Origin: Cupriavidus taiwanensis
GTDB taxonomy: Bacteria > Pseudomonadota > Gammaproteobacteria > Burkholderiales > Burkholderiaceae
Direction: 5' to 3'
Assembly (NCBI RefSeq): GCF_900249755.1
Contig: NZ_LT976854.1
Coordinates: 1,774,927-1,838,926, forward strand
DNA: 64,000 nucleotides
Shown: in pieces, positions 35,592-44,314 of the stretch
How positions within the stretch are numbered: the first letter of the stretch is position 1
Layout of the letters: the number at the start of each line of letters is the position of its first letter
Program-made: the position numbers and the translations under genes
The notes under the pieces: model-generated
The model's database searches: none
What the model was told of the DNA's origin: nothing
What the model saw: the letters and a program-made list of their open reading frames with translations, nothing else

Positions 35592-36857
35592 TCACCCAAA
35601 CTTCCTCACCGCATCCAGCGCCAGCCCGCTGCCGATGCTGCCGAAGCGGTCGCCTTCCACGCAGCGCGCCTCGGGCAGCAATGCTGCCAGCCGCTGGCGC
35701 AATAGCGGCACGCTGCTGGAGCCGCCGGTGAAGAAGATGGTATCGACCGCCGCACCCGGCACGCCGGCGTCGGCCAGCAGCTTGTGCACGGTCTGCTCGG
35801 TCCGCGTCACCAGCTTGTCGATCGAGGCATCGAACTCGTCGCGCGTGATGGTGAGCGTCAGCCCTTGTTCCAGCCGGTGCAGGTCCACGTCAGTGCTGCC
35901 CGCGTCCGACAGCGCAATCTTGGCGGCTTCGACCTGGATCGCCAGCCAGTGCCCGGCGCGCTCGCGGATCAGCCGCACCAGGCGGTCTAGCTTGACCGTG
36001 TCGGCGGCGTCGCGATAGTTGTCCATCACCAGCGACCACGCCTTGCGCGTGTAGAGCAGGTTGATGGTGTGCCAGCTGGCCAGGTCGAAATACTGGCTCG
36101 ACGGCATCGCCTTGCCGTTGCGCAGCGCGCTGCCCAGGCCCAGCAGCGGCATCGCGCGCGCCAGGCTGAGCGCGCGGTCGAAGTCAGTGCCGCCGATATG
36201 CACGCCGCCGTTGGCGAGGATGTCGTCGCGACGGTCGCTGCGCGCGGCGCGCTCGGGCGACAGCCGCACCAGCGAGAAGTCCGAGGTGCCGCCGCCGATA
36301 TCGGCCACCAGCACCAGTTCCTCGCGCGTGATGCCGGCCTCGTAGTCGAACGCCGCCGCGATCGGCTCATACTGGAACGCGATCTCGCTGAACCCCGCGT
36401 CGCGCGCGATCCCGGCCAGCGTGTCTTCGGCCAGCTGGTCGGCCACCGGGTCTTCGTCGACAAAGAACACCGGCCGCCCCAGCACCGCGCGCGAGAACGC
36501 GGTGCCGGCGGCGTGTTCGGCGCGCGTCTTCAGCTCGCCGATGAAATGCGCGAGCAGCTTGCGGAACGGCATGGCCTGGCCCATCACCTCGGTGCTGTCG
36601 TCCATCATCGAGGTGCCCAGCAGGCTCTTGAGCGAACGCATCAGCCGGCCCTCGTAGCCCGCAAGGTAGTCGCCCAGCGCGGCGCGGCCGTAGCTGACCA
36701 GCGGATCCTCGGCATGGAAGAAGATCACCGACGGCAGCGTCGCCTTGCCATCCTCCAGCGGCAGCAGCGCGGCTGCATGTCCCGGGCGGCTCCAGCCGAC
36801 CGTCGAGTTGGACGTGCCGAAGTCCAGGCCGCATGCGTTTGACATCATCGATTCCAT
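35592..36857 (-). CDS. Hsp70-family ATPase (YegD-like, no substrate domain)
   Basis: A 421-aa actin/Hsp70-fold ATPase. The phosphate and adenosine loops are clear: GLDFGTSNSTVGW (~9-21), VADIGGGTSDFSLV (~200) and IFFTGGSSSVPLLRQ (~380). It ends soon after the nucleotide-binding domain, so the C-terminal peptide-binding domain of DnaK (about 640 aa) is absent, as in E. coli YegD. Three closely spaced ATGs (36857, 36848, 36845) are possible starts; GCAGGGA precedes the first. It is monocistronic and its client or role is unknown. Confidence 0.88.
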   Translation of the reverse strand: MESMMSNACGLDFGTSNSTVGWSRPGHAAALLPLEDGKATLPSVIFFHAEDPLVSYGRAALGDYLAGYEGRLMRSLKSLLGTSMMDDSTEVMGQAMPFRKLLAHFIGELKTRAEHAAGTAFSRAVLGRPVFFVDEDPVADQLAEDTLAGIARDAGFSEIAFQYEPIAAAFDYEAGITREELVLVADIGGGTSDFSLVRLSPERAARSDRRDDILANGGVHIGGTDFDRALSLARAMPLLGLGSALRNGKAMPSSQYFDLASWHTINLLYTRKAWSLVMDNYRDAADTVKLDRLVRLIRERAGHWLAIQVEAAKIALSDAGSTDVDLHRLEQGLTLTITRDEFDASIDKLVTRTEQTVHKLLADAGVPGAAVDTIFFTGGSSSVPLLRQRLAALLPEARCVEGDRFGSIGSGLALDAVRKFG

Positions 36858-36952
36858 TCCCTGCGAGCAAAGTGGTCCGCGCGGCGCAAGCCGGCCGCGG
36901 GCGGGGGCGCTATTGTAGGGCAGCGACGGGGTCCGTGCCGGCTGTCACTGCC

Positions 36953-36981
36953 TTGACACGCAGGCAGCGCGCTCCTATGCT
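36953..36981 (+). promoter_or_regulatory. Sigma-70 promoter of the CoA-transferase operon
   Basis: A consensus -35 TTGACA (36953-36958), a 17-bp spacer and a -10 TATGCT (36976-36981) lie upstream of the CaiB-type gene. Transcription should start near 36988, just before the palindrome at 37008-37024. Confidence 0.75.
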
Positions 36982-37007
36982 CCGCATGTTCTTTGTTAAA
37001 GACTGTT

Positions 37008-37024
37008 GTTCCGTTGTACAGAAC
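37008..37024. promoter_or_regulatory. Candidate repressor operator (IclR-type palindrome)
   Basis: The 17-bp sequence GTTCCGT-TGT-ACAGAAC is an imperfect palindrome with six of seven arm positions paired. It lies 20 bp after the predicted transcription start and 29 bp before the CaiB start codon, a position suited to repression. Its GTTC/GAAC ends resemble sites used by IclR-family regulators, and an IclR gene is 3.6 kb downstream. The match to a specific family is inference. Confidence 0.5.
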
Positions 37025-37052
37025 ATACAACAACAACGGTCAGCCTCCCGCC

Positions 37053-38252
37053 ATGCAAAAACCCCTGCGCCATATCCGCGTGCTCGACCTCACCAATGTG
37101 CTGGCCGGGCCGTTCTGCTGCCACCAGCTGGCCCACCTCGGCGCCGAAGTCATCAAGGTCGAAACCCCGGGCACCGGCGACCTGGCCCGCCAACTCGGCG
37201 CGGACGCAGACCTGAACCAGCGCCTGATGGGCGTGTCGTTCCTCGCCCAGAACCCGGGCAAGCAGTCGGTCACCGTCAACCTGAAGCACGCGCGCGGCAA
37301 GGAAGTGTTCCGCAAGCTGGTGCGCGGCGCCGACGTGGTGGTCGAGAACTTCCGGCCTGGCGTGATGGACCGTCTCGGGCTTGGCTACGAGGCGCTGAAG
37401 CAGGACAACCCGCGGCTGATCTACTGCGCGATCTCGGGCTTCGGCCAGGACGGGCCGCTCGCCGGGCTGCCCGCCTATGACCAGATCATCCAGGGCATGG
37501 CCGGCGTGATGCAGATCACCGGCGACGCGCACAGCGCGCCGCTGCGGGTCGGCTACCCGGTGTCCGACACCATCGGCGGCCTGACCGCGGCGCTGGCGGT
37601 GTCGGCGGCGCTGGCCGATAGCGGGCGCACCGAGGGCTATTTCATCGACGTGTCGATGCTGGAAGCGACGCTGGCCACGATGGGCTGGGCCGTGTCCAAC
37701 CACCTGATCGCGGGCCGCGCGCCCACGCCGATGGGCAACGAGAACATGACCGCGAGCCCGTCCGGCACCTTCCGCACCGCCGACGGCCTGCTCAATATCG
37801 CCGCCAACAAGCAGGAGCAGTTCGAAGCGCTGTGCCGCGTGGTGGGCCGGCCGGACCTGGCTGGAGATGCCCGCTTCGCCCAGCGCCAGGCGCGGCTGGC
37901 CAACCGGGCCGCGCTGACGCACGCGCTGGAAGCCGAACTGGCACGCAAGCCGGCCGCCGAGTGGTGGCCGCAGCTGACCGCGGCCGGCGTGCCGGCCGGG
38001 CCGGTGCTGGACGTGCCGCAGACGCTGGCCCATCCGCAGGTGAGCGGGCGCGGCATGATCGGCGAATTTGCCGACGCCCCCGGCGTGGGCCGCGACATCC
38101 GCGTGGTGCGCACCGGCTTCAAGCTCAACCGCGAGGCGCCGGCGGTCGACACGCCGCCGCCGCAACTAGGGCAGCATACGCGCCAGGTACTTGAGGGCCT
38201 GGGCTACAGCGAGGCCGATATCGAGCAACTGAGCCAGCAGGGTGCGATATGA
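37053..38252 (+). CDS. CaiB/BaiF family (class III) CoA-transferase
   Basis: A 399-aa family III CoA-transferase that moves CoA between carboxylic acids through an Asp anhydride. The ATG at 37053 starts MQKPLRHIRVLDLTNVLAGP. The catalytic Asp is recognisable in GYFIDVSMLEATLA (~197). Other conserved parts are LGAEVIKVETPGTGDLAR, LGYEALKQDNPRLIYCAISG and NIAANKQEQFEALCRVVG. It overlaps a citryl-CoA-lyase-like gene by 4 nt, so the acceptor acid may be citrate, citramalate or another hydroxy acid cleaved by that enzyme; the exact substrate is not known. Confidence 0.9.
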   Translation: MQKPLRHIRVLDLTNVLAGPFCCHQLAHLGAEVIKVETPGTGDLARQLGADADLNQRLMGVSFLAQNPGKQSVTVNLKHARGKEVFRKLVRGADVVVENFRPGVMDRLGLGYEALKQDNPRLIYCAISGFGQDGPLAGLPAYDQIIQGMAGVMQITGDAHSAPLRVGYPVSDTIGGLTAALAVSAALADSGRTEGYFIDVSMLEATLATMGWAVSNHLIAGRAPTPMGNENMTASPSGTFRTADGLLNIAANKQEQFEALCRVVGRPDLAGDARFAQRQARLANRAALTHALEAELARKPAAEWWPQLTAAGVPAGPVLDVPQTLAHPQVSGRGMIGEFADAPGVGRDIRVVRTGFKLNREAPAVDTPPPQLGQHTRQVLEGLGYSEADIEQLSQQGAI

Positions 38253-39124
38253 GCGAAAGTGAAAACAGCAGCCCGAACGGGCGCGACGGCATCGACGCCG
38301 GCCAGCGCCAGTCGCAGGACTGGTGGCGCACCGGCATCATCGACATGCGCCCGGGCGAGATCCGCTACCGCGGCTATCCGATCGAGCAGCTGATCGGCCG
38401 GGTCTCGTTTGCGCAGATGATCTGGCTGATGCTGCGCGGCGAGCTGCCCGGCCCGGGCCAGGGCGAACTGCTGGACGCGGCGCTGATGGCCGCGGTCGAC
38501 CACGGCCCGCAGGCACCCAGCATTGCCATCGCGCGCATGGCGGCCACCTGCGGCGTGGGGCTGAACAACGCGATGGCGTCGGCCGTCAACGTGCTGGGCG
38601 ACGTGCATGGCGGCGCGGGCGAGCAGGCGGTGGCGCTGTACCAGGACGTGGCGCAGCGGCTCGACGCCGGCAGCGCGATGGCGGTTGCGGTCGACGATGC
38701 GCTGCGGCACTACCGCGACCTGCACGGCAAGTACGTTGCCGGCTTCGGCCACCGTTTCCATCCGGTCGATCCGCGCGCGCCGCGGCTGCTGGCGCTGGTC
38801 GCGCAGGCCGCGGACGCTGGCGTGGTGAGCGGCCGCTACGCGGTCATCGCACGCGCGGTGGAAGCGGCGCTTGGCGCCGGGCGCGGCAAGCCCGTGCCGA
38901 TGAACATCGATGGCGCCACCGCGGTGATCTACGCCGAGCTGGGCTTTGCCGCGCCGCTGGCGCGCGGGCTGTTCTGCCTGTCGCGCTCGGTCGGCATCCT
39001 CGCGCACGCATGGGAGCAGCAGTGCGAGGGCGGGCGCAACAAGGGCCCGATGCCGCGCCAGTTCCTGTGGACCTATGACGGCGCGCCGCCGCGCGACGTG
39101 CCGGAGCCGGGCACGCGAGCATAA
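38249..39124 (+). CDS. Citrate synthase-fold citryl-CoA lyase-like enzyme
   Basis: A 291-aa protein homologous to the C-terminal part of citrate synthase (about 430 aa) and the length of citryl-CoA lyase. The catalytic triad is in place: His in GDVHGGAGEQ (~119), His in AGFGHRFHPVDPRAPRL (~167) and Asp in NIDGATAVIYAELGF (~220). Lacking the N-terminal citrate synthase region, it should cleave or form a 3-hydroxy-acyl-CoA bond (citryl-CoA to acetyl-CoA and oxaloacetate, or a relative). Translational coupling to the CoA-transferase (ATGA) supports a two-step activation and cleavage pathway. Confidence 0.85.
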   Translation: MSESENSSPNGRDGIDAGQRQSQDWWRTGIIDMRPGEIRYRGYPIEQLIGRVSFAQMIWLMLRGELPGPGQGELLDAALMAAVDHGPQAPSIAIARMAATCGVGLNNAMASAVNVLGDVHGGAGEQAVALYQDVAQRLDAGSAMAVAVDDALRHYRDLHGKYVAGFGHRFHPVDPRAPRLLALVAQAADAGVVSGRYAVIARAVEAALGAGRGKPVPMNIDGATAVIYAELGFAAPLARGLFCLSRSVGILAHAWEQQCEGGRNKGPMPRQFLWTYDGAPPRDVPEPGTRA

Positions 39125-39158
39125 GCTGCAGGGGCCGCGGCGAGGCCGGATCGCCAGC

Positions 39159-40412
39159 TCAGCCGGCCAGGTCCGGTTCCGGCTCCAGCAGCGCCGCCGC
39201 GCCGGCCTCGGACACGGCCATCGACGACGCCAGCACATAGCGGTCACGCCCATGCGCCTTGGCGTGGTAGAGCGCGCGGTCGGCATCGGCAAACAGGGTC
39301 CGCCACAGCGCCTCCCTGCCGCCCGCGCCGCCGCGCAGCTGCGCCACGCCGATGCTGACGCTGGCATGGCCGCGCCCGGCGGGCAAGGGGATGGCGCGCA
39401 CCTTGCGCAGCACCCGGTTGGCCAGCGCCGACGCCTGCTGCTCGTCGGTGTGCGGGCACAGCACGCAGAATTCTTCGCCGCCGTAGCGGCCGGCCACGTC
39501 CGAGGCGCGGCGCGAGTTGTCCAGCGCCTGCGCCACTTCGCGCAGCACCGCATCGCCGGCGTGGTGGCCGCAGCTGTCGTTGACCTGCTTGAAGTAGTCG
39601 ATATCGATCACCAGGCACGACAGCGGCTGGCCGTCGCGCTGCCAGCGCGCCACCAGCGACAGCGCCGACATCTCCAGCGCGCCGCGGTTGAGCAGCCCGG
39701 TCAGGGCGTCGATGCGGGCGCCGCTCTCGTTGTGCGCGACGATCTGCTCCATCGCCATCACGGTGAAGCCGAACAGCCCCAGCAGCGTGGCGATCAGCGG
39801 CGCCAGCACCCAGGCCGAACCGGCCGGACCGGCGAAGAACAGGGTCAGCGGCGCGGCGGCGGCCCCGGCGGCTGCGCTGCCGGGTGGCAGGCTCATGGCA
39901 TGGCTGAAGCCGGCCAGCTGCGTGGCCAGCTGCACCAGGCTCGCCACCAGCACCAGCGGCGCACCGATGCTGCGGCGCCCGCGCCCGGCGCGCGCCAGCG
40001 TGGCAAAGGTGGCCAGCGACACCAGCGCCAGCACGCCGTAGACGATGCGCAGCACCAGCTGCGGCCCTTCCGGCAGGCCGCTGGACGCCGCCATCAGCCC
40101 CAGCACGATCGCGCCCGCGCCAACCAGCGCGCCCGGATGCGCCGGCACGCCGTAGTAGAGCCGCACGCCGCGGTAGATCAGCAGCCAGCCGGCGACGAAG
40201 GCGAACGCGCCCAGCGTGCCGAGCTGGCCGGTGCCGCTGGCCGCGCTGACCGCCAGCGCCAGGCCCGCGGCCGACACCAGCACATGGCCGAAGGCCCACA
40301 GCCGCCCCGCCGTGCTCGCGCGCAGCGCGAACACCAGCCCCGCTGCAATGATCAGCGTGCTGCAGAAAAACACCATCATCACCACCGCAATGGTCTGCTG
40401 GTCCAGGTGCAA
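39159..40412 (-). CDS. Membrane diguanylate cyclase (GGDEF)
   Basis: A 417-aa protein with six or seven hydrophobic helices (residues 1-225) followed by a GGDEF domain. The catalytic site is present as RYGGEEF (~310), with IDIDYFKQVND upstream for metal and nucleotide binding. The inhibitory I-site RASD lies exactly five residues before GGEEF, so product inhibition is expected. It makes c-di-GMP, the signal read by PelD in this same window. No EAL domain is present. Confidence 0.94.
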   Translation of the reverse strand: MHLDQQTIAVVMMVFFCSTLIIAAGLVFALRASTAGRLWAFGHVLVSAAGLALAVSAASGTGQLGTLGAFAFVAGWLLIYRGVRLYYGVPAHPGALVGAGAIVLGLMAASSGLPEGPQLVLRIVYGVLALVSLATFATLARAGRGRRSIGAPLVLVASLVQLATQLAGFSHAMSLPPGSAAAGAAAAPLTLFFAGPAGSAWVLAPLIATLLGLFGFTVMAMEQIVAHNESGARIDALTGLLNRGALEMSALSLVARWQRDGQPLSCLVIDIDYFKQVNDSCGHHAGDAVLREVAQALDNSRRASDVAGRYGGEEFCVLCPHTDEQQASALANRVLRKVRAIPLPAGRGHASVSIGVAQLRGGAGGREALWRTLFADADRALYHAKAHGRDRYVLASSMAVSEAGAAALLEPEPDLAG

Positions 40413-40622
40413 GGGATTTCCTCAAGGATGCCTTCCGCCTGCCGTCAATATCGATCGGCGGGCATTGGGCGACGGGGCGCGACGCGAGGCACGGACGCGC
40501 TGGTTCCACAAGATGTGACGTGCGCGGTTTCTCATGCCAGCCGCATGATAGCCCGCTCCGGCGCCGGGTTGGCACCCCCTGCAAGCCGGGTCGGGCGGGC
40601 TTCACCCGGCCGTGGCCTGGCG

Positions 40623-41372
40623 TCAGTCCGCGGCGGTCGAAACCGGCGTGCCGGACGGCGCCGTGCCGCCCAGCGCGCGCGTCAGCGAGCGCGCCGCCTG
40701 CAGCACATCGGCGCGGAAACCGTCGCGGTAGCGGGCCGCCGGGCAAGTCAGCGTGAGCGCGCCGGCCAGTACGCCGCCCGGGCCGAACACCGGCGCGGAC
40801 ACCCCGGCAAGATCCGGGCTGCGGTCGCCGACCAGCGCGGCCACGCCGTCTTGCCGGATCTGGTCATAGAGTGCGCCGGGCTCGCCGGCGAAGGCGCGCA
40901 GCACGCGCGCGCCGGCGCCGCGGTCGCGCGGCAGCAGTTCGCCCGCGCGCACGTGGTCGCGCACCGGCTGGGGCGAATCGACGCGGTACAGGCACAGCCG
41001 GTGCTCGCCCTGTTCGACATGGAAGGCCGCGCTCTCGCGCGTGGCGTTGACCAGTTCGCGCAGCGCCGGCATCACCACTGCTTCCAGCGAGAATGACGCC
41101 GCATAGACCGCATGCAGCCGCGCCACCTCCGGCCCCAGCCCGTAGCGACCGTCGGCATGGCGCTGCACCAGCCCGGCGTGCTCGAGCGATGCCAGCAGCC
41201 GCAGCAGCGTGCTTTTGTACAGGCCGCTGCGCTGCGCCAGTTCGACCAGCGCCAGCGCGCCATCGCCCAGGCGGAACACCGACAGCACGAACAGCGCCCG
41301 GTCCACGGCGATGGCGCCGCCGGCGGCGGCGTGCTTGTCGGCTTCGGAAACCTGTGCGGCTTTGCGTGGCAT
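40623..41372 (-). CDS. IclR-family transcriptional regulator
   Basis: A 249-aa regulator starting MPRKAAQVSEADKH at 41372; the open frame upstream runs over its promoter. N-terminal winged helix (AVDRALFVLSVFRLGDGALALVELAQRSGLYKSTLLRLLASLE region, ~25-75) and a C-terminal IclR ligand domain (~90-240, with GVSAPVFGPGGVLAGALTL). It lies on the minus strand downstream of the diverging CoA-transferase/lyase operon, with the cyclase between, and is a reasonable candidate to bind the palindrome at 37008. Confidence 0.92.
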   Translation of the reverse strand: MPRKAAQVSEADKHAAAGGAIAVDRALFVLSVFRLGDGALALVELAQRSGLYKSTLLRLLASLEHAGLVQRHADGRYGLGPEVARLHAVYAASFSLEAVVMPALRELVNATRESAAFHVEQGEHRLCLYRVDSPQPVRDHVRAGELLPRDRGAGARVLRAFAGEPGALYDQIRQDGVAALVGDRSPDLAGVSAPVFGPGGVLAGALTLTCPAARYRDGFRADVLQAARSLTRALGGTAPSGTPVSTAAD

Positions 41373-41423
41373 GGCGGGCGGCGAATAAGGCTGGAACGGC
41401 CTTGGGTCAAAACGATGCGCCAC

Positions 41424-41450
41424 CGTATAGAACGCTCCGGGGCTTGTCAA
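41424..41450 (-). promoter_or_regulatory. Promoter-like sequence for the IclR gene
   Basis: On the minus strand TTGACA (41450-41445) is followed after 15 bp by TATACG (41429-41424), about 50 bp before the IclR start. The spacer is short by two bases, so strength would be modest. Confidence 0.45.
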
Positions 41451-41755
41451 TGCGCGCGCCTGGCGGCCGACCCGTTCCGGACTTTGCCGTATGCGCGCGT
41501 GCCCGGTGGCGTTTTTCTGCAACACCCGCGCGCCAGTCACGGGCACCTACGCGCCCGCGCGCATGCGCCTTGTCCGCCCCCTGGATCAACATATGCGACA
41601 TATCGCGCACCGGGCGCTTAGCCTATTCGCCACTCCTGGCTTTGCAAGCGGAATCAGCAGGCAAATCCACGCGGCTTTCGGTTCAGCGGCGGCTGCACCG
41701 GATGGATAGAATCATGCGTTGCTCAACTCCGCGCCATCCTGCTGTTTCCGCCGCA
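41451..41755. other. Intergenic region right of the IclR gene
   Basis: About 300 bp without a supported gene. The only notable element is CATATGCGA-CATATCGCG (near 41590-41607), two imperfect direct copies. The plus-strand open frames here have no ribosome site or family features and I do not call them. Confidence 0.5.
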
Positions 41756-42022
41756 ATGTCTCATCCCCGTGCTATCCCCGACCTTGGTATGACCGTTCCC
41801 GCACTCTCGCTTGGTGCCATCCTGGACGACCTGCGCAGCACGCCGCGGCCGCTGACGTCCGCGGAATATGCATACCTGGCCCAGCTGCGGCAACGCATCG
41901 TCACCGGCGACGCAGACCTGTGGACCACGCTGGAATCCGCCGGCGTGCCGTGCGGCGAACGCCGCCTGTCGCCGGACGTGGTGCTGGCGCTGACCGCGAT
42001 CGGCCAGTTGCCGATGCACTGA
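41756..42022 (+). CDS. Small hypothetical protein
   Basis: An 88-aa reading frame beginning MSHPRAIPDLGM, with in-frame ATGs at 41702, 41714 and 41789 as alternatives. The core (ILDDLRSTPRPLTSAEYAYLAQ, LRQRIVTGDADLWTTLESAG) is helical and charged, with no signal peptide or membrane segment. I do not recognise a family. Codon use follows the GC-rich third position of neighbouring genes, which supports coding. Gene context offers no clue to function. Confidence 0.55.
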   Translation: MSHPRAIPDLGMTVPALSLGAILDDLRSTPRPLTSAEYAYLAQLRQRIVTGDADLWTTLESAGVPCGERRLSPDVVLALTAIGQLPMH

Positions 42023-42211
42023 CTGCGTACTTGCCGCGCAGGTGCCGCGCAGGTGCCGCGCATCTGCCGCGGACCTCGCCGGAAGATTCCGCGCTGCATT
42101 TCTGAATCCGGCTGCCCACCAGCCCCGCGCCGCCCCGCTACGATCGATCCACTTCGATCCGCCGGGGACCCGTATCAGCGCGCGAGCGCGAAACCGCCCC
42201 CCGGCCATGAC

Positions 42212-42583
42212 ATGGGCATGGCTTACCGATTCATCAACCGGCGCGTCTCTTTTCTTTCCTTGCGTGTTTTTGTCGCGCTGATGCAGCATCGCGACGCCAG
42301 CCGCGCCGCGCAGGCGCTAGGCATCCAGCCGCAACGGCTCCATTACCAGATCCGCCAGCTCGAGGCCGCGCTCGGCATGGCGCTGTTCGAGCCGTGCAGC
42401 GCGGCCTGGCAGCCGACGGCCGCCGGCTTCAATGCCTTGCCCAAGGTCCGCGCCATGCTGGAGATCTGGGAGCAGGTGCAGGCCAGCACCCGCGCGCGGC
42501 GGGGAATCGAGGCCGAGCTGAAGCGGGAGCGCTGCGCGGTGCGCGTCGGCGCGGCGTTCTGGGTGCGGCAGGCCACCATGTAG
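42212..42583 (+). CDS. Short LysR-like HTH protein without effector domain
   Basis: A 123-aa protein starting MGMAYRFINRR (a second ATG is 6 nt later). Residues ~15-75 form a LysR-type winged helix (SLRVFVALMQHRDASRAAQ, IRQLEAALGMALFE, then LPKVRAMLEIWEQV of the linker helix). The stop comes right after the linker, so the ~200-residue ligand-binding domain is missing. The following DNA encodes a complete methyltransferase on the other strand, leaving no room for a decayed remainder. It may be a natural HTH-only regulator or an old truncation. Confidence 0.75.
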   Translation: MGMAYRFINRRVSFLSLRVFVALMQHRDASRAAQALGIQPQRLHYQIRQLEAALGMALFEPCSAAWQPTAAGFNALPKVRAMLEIWEQVQASTRARRGIEAELKRERCAVRVGAAFWVRQATM

Positions 42584-42585
42584 GC

Positions 42586-43356
42586 TCAGGCGAGCCGTTC
42601 GCAGTGATAGGCCTCGGTGCGGTACGGGAAGGCGACCTCGGTGCGGGCCGACAGCGCCGGATGCCGGTCGATGAGCGCCTCCAGCCGCGCACGCACGCGC
42701 GCCTGCTCCGGCGCGGGCAGCGACGCGATAAAGCTGACCGACATGACGCGGTCCACGATTACCTGCTGTGGCGGTCCGACATGCGCGTAGGGCAGGCTTT
42801 GCAGCACCAGCGGACCGAAACCCTCGGCGGGAAACACCCGCTTCCAATCGCCCTTGTAGAAGCGCGGGGCGTCGCCCTCGTACGGCGCCATGACGGCAGT
42901 CAGCTGCGCCACCCAGTCCACGCTTTCATCGCGGACATTCCATACCAGTCCGAGCCGGCCGCCGGGGCGCAGCACGCGGCGGATCTGCGCCAGCGCCTGC
43001 GCGCTGGCGAACCAGTGGAAAGCCTGCGCGCAGACCACGGCGTCGACGCTGGCGTCTGCCAGCGGGATCGCCTCGGCGCTGCCTTCCAGTGCTTGCACCG
43101 GCGCCAGCGCGGCCGCAAGTTGCGCACGCATCTGCGCCACCGGCTCCACCGCGATCACCGTGGCGCCGGTCTGCACCAGCCGGCGCGTGAATTTCCCCGT
43201 GCCCGCGCCGAGGTCGAGCACCACGCGGCCGGCCGCTAAGCCAAGCGCGCCGCGCAGCCAGGCGTCGATTTCTGCGGGATAGTCCGGACGTCCGCGCGCG
43301 TAGGTATCGGCCTGGCTGGCGAATCCCTGGGCGGCGGCTTGGTGGATGGTGGTCAT
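42586..43356 (-). CDS. Class I SAM-dependent methyltransferase
   Basis: A 256-aa methyltransferase. Motif I is VLDLGAGTGKFTRRL (~47-61), followed by an acidic strand-2 residue in VIAVEPVAQM, motif II-like VDAVVCAQAFHWF and post-motif VLRPGGRLGLVWN. FHWF is typical of UbiE/Tam-like small-molecule methyltransferases. The substrate is unknown. It converges with the LysR-like gene at a 2-bp gap and lies 61 bp after the ABC permease gene on the same strand, so it may be cotranscribed with the sulfonate-type transporter. Confidence 0.88.
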   Translation of the reverse strand: MTTIHQAAAQGFASQADTYARGRPDYPAEIDAWLRGALGLAAGRVVLDLGAGTGKFTRRLVQTGATVIAVEPVAQMRAQLAAALAPVQALEGSAEAIPLADASVDAVVCAQAFHWFASAQALAQIRRVLRPGGRLGLVWNVRDESVDWVAQLTAVMAPYEGDAPRFYKGDWKRVFPAEGFGPLVLQSLPYAHVGPPQQVIVDRVMSVSFIASLPAPEQARVRARLEALIDRHPALSARTEVAFPYRTEAYHCERLA

Positions 43357-43417
43357 GGGCTGGCTCCGGTTCGTTACCGGTGCCGTAGCCTACGCCCTCG
43401 CGCGCCATCGGACAAGG

Positions 43418-44299
43418 CTATTGCTGCATGCCCCAGCGCCGCACCGTCAGCCGCTCCAGCGTGGTGAACACCAGTCCCTCGACCAGCAGCCCGATCAGGA
43501 TCACCGCGGCCAGCCCGGCGAACACGCGGTCGGTATAGAGCTCATTGCGGTTCTGGAAGATGAACCAGCCCAGACCGCCCTGCCCCGACGACGCGCCGAA
43601 CACCAGTTCGGCGGCGATCAGCGTGCGCCAGGCAAAGGCCCAGCCGATCTTCAGGCCGGACAGGATCGCCGGCAGCGCCGCCGGCACCAGCACCAGCGCG
43701 ACATAGCGCAGCCCGCGCAGGCCGTAGTTGCGCCCGGCCATGCGCAGCGTCGGCGGCACCGCGCGGAAGCCCGCGTACATGTTCAGCGCCAGCGGCCACA
43801 GTACCGAATGGATCAGCACGAACACCAGGCTGCCGGTGCCGAGGCCGAACCACAGCAGCGCCAGCGGCAGCAGTGCAATCGCCGGCAACGGGTTGAACAT
43901 GGCGGTGAGCGTGTCCAGCACGTCGCGCCCGAAGCGCGTCGATACCGCCAGCGAGGTCAGCACGAACGCCAGCACGATCCCGGCCGCATAGCCGCGCAGC
44001 AGCACCGACAGCGAGATCGCCGCCTTGCCCGGCAGTTCGCCGCTGGCCACCGCCGCGCCAAACGCGCGCAGCGTGGCCAGGCAGGAAGGCAGCAGCAGGT
44101 CGTTGTCCTGGATGCGCGCCACCGCTTCCCAGATCAGTCCCAGCGCCAGCAGGATCAGCGCCTTGCGCAGCCAGTCTTGCTGCCACGCGCGCTGGTGCCA
44201 CGGCAGCGCGCGCGCCAGCGGGGCTTCGGTGAAGGGTTCGGGCTCGCGCTCGTATTCGGGCCGCAGCGGGTCGGCCAGGGTCAGGGTGGGTTGCGTCAT
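43418..44299 (-). CDS. ABC transporter permease (sulfonate/nitrate/taurine type)
   Basis: A 293-aa inner-membrane permease of the SsuC/TauC/NrtB family. About six helices are visible after a polar N-terminal ~60 residues. The cytoplasmic EAA-like loop for ATPase contact is seen in the stretch AAELVFGASSGQGGLGWFIF, where the family has GLG-containing conserved residues. Last of a dioxygenase, binding protein, ATPase, permease series. Confidence 0.92.
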   Translation of the reverse strand: MTQPTLTLADPLRPEYEREPEPFTEAPLARALPWHQRAWQQDWLRKALILLALGLIWEAVARIQDNDLLLPSCLATLRAFGAAVASGELPGKAAISLSVLLRGYAAGIVLAFVLTSLAVSTRFGRDVLDTLTAMFNPLPAIALLPLALLWFGLGTGSLVFVLIHSVLWPLALNMYAGFRAVPPTLRMAGRNYGLRGLRYVALVLVPAALPAILSGLKIGWAFAWRTLIAAELVFGASSGQGGLGWFIFQNRNELYTDRVFAGLAAVILIGLLVEGLVFTTLERLTVRRWGMQQ

Positions 44300-44314
44300 G
44301 ATGCAGGGTCGGTT

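Noticed and set aside
42212-43356. A full-length LysR gene broken by a frameshift.
   Set aside because: The sequence after the stop codes a complete methyltransferase on the opposite strand and no effector-domain sequence is seen in any plus-strand frame.
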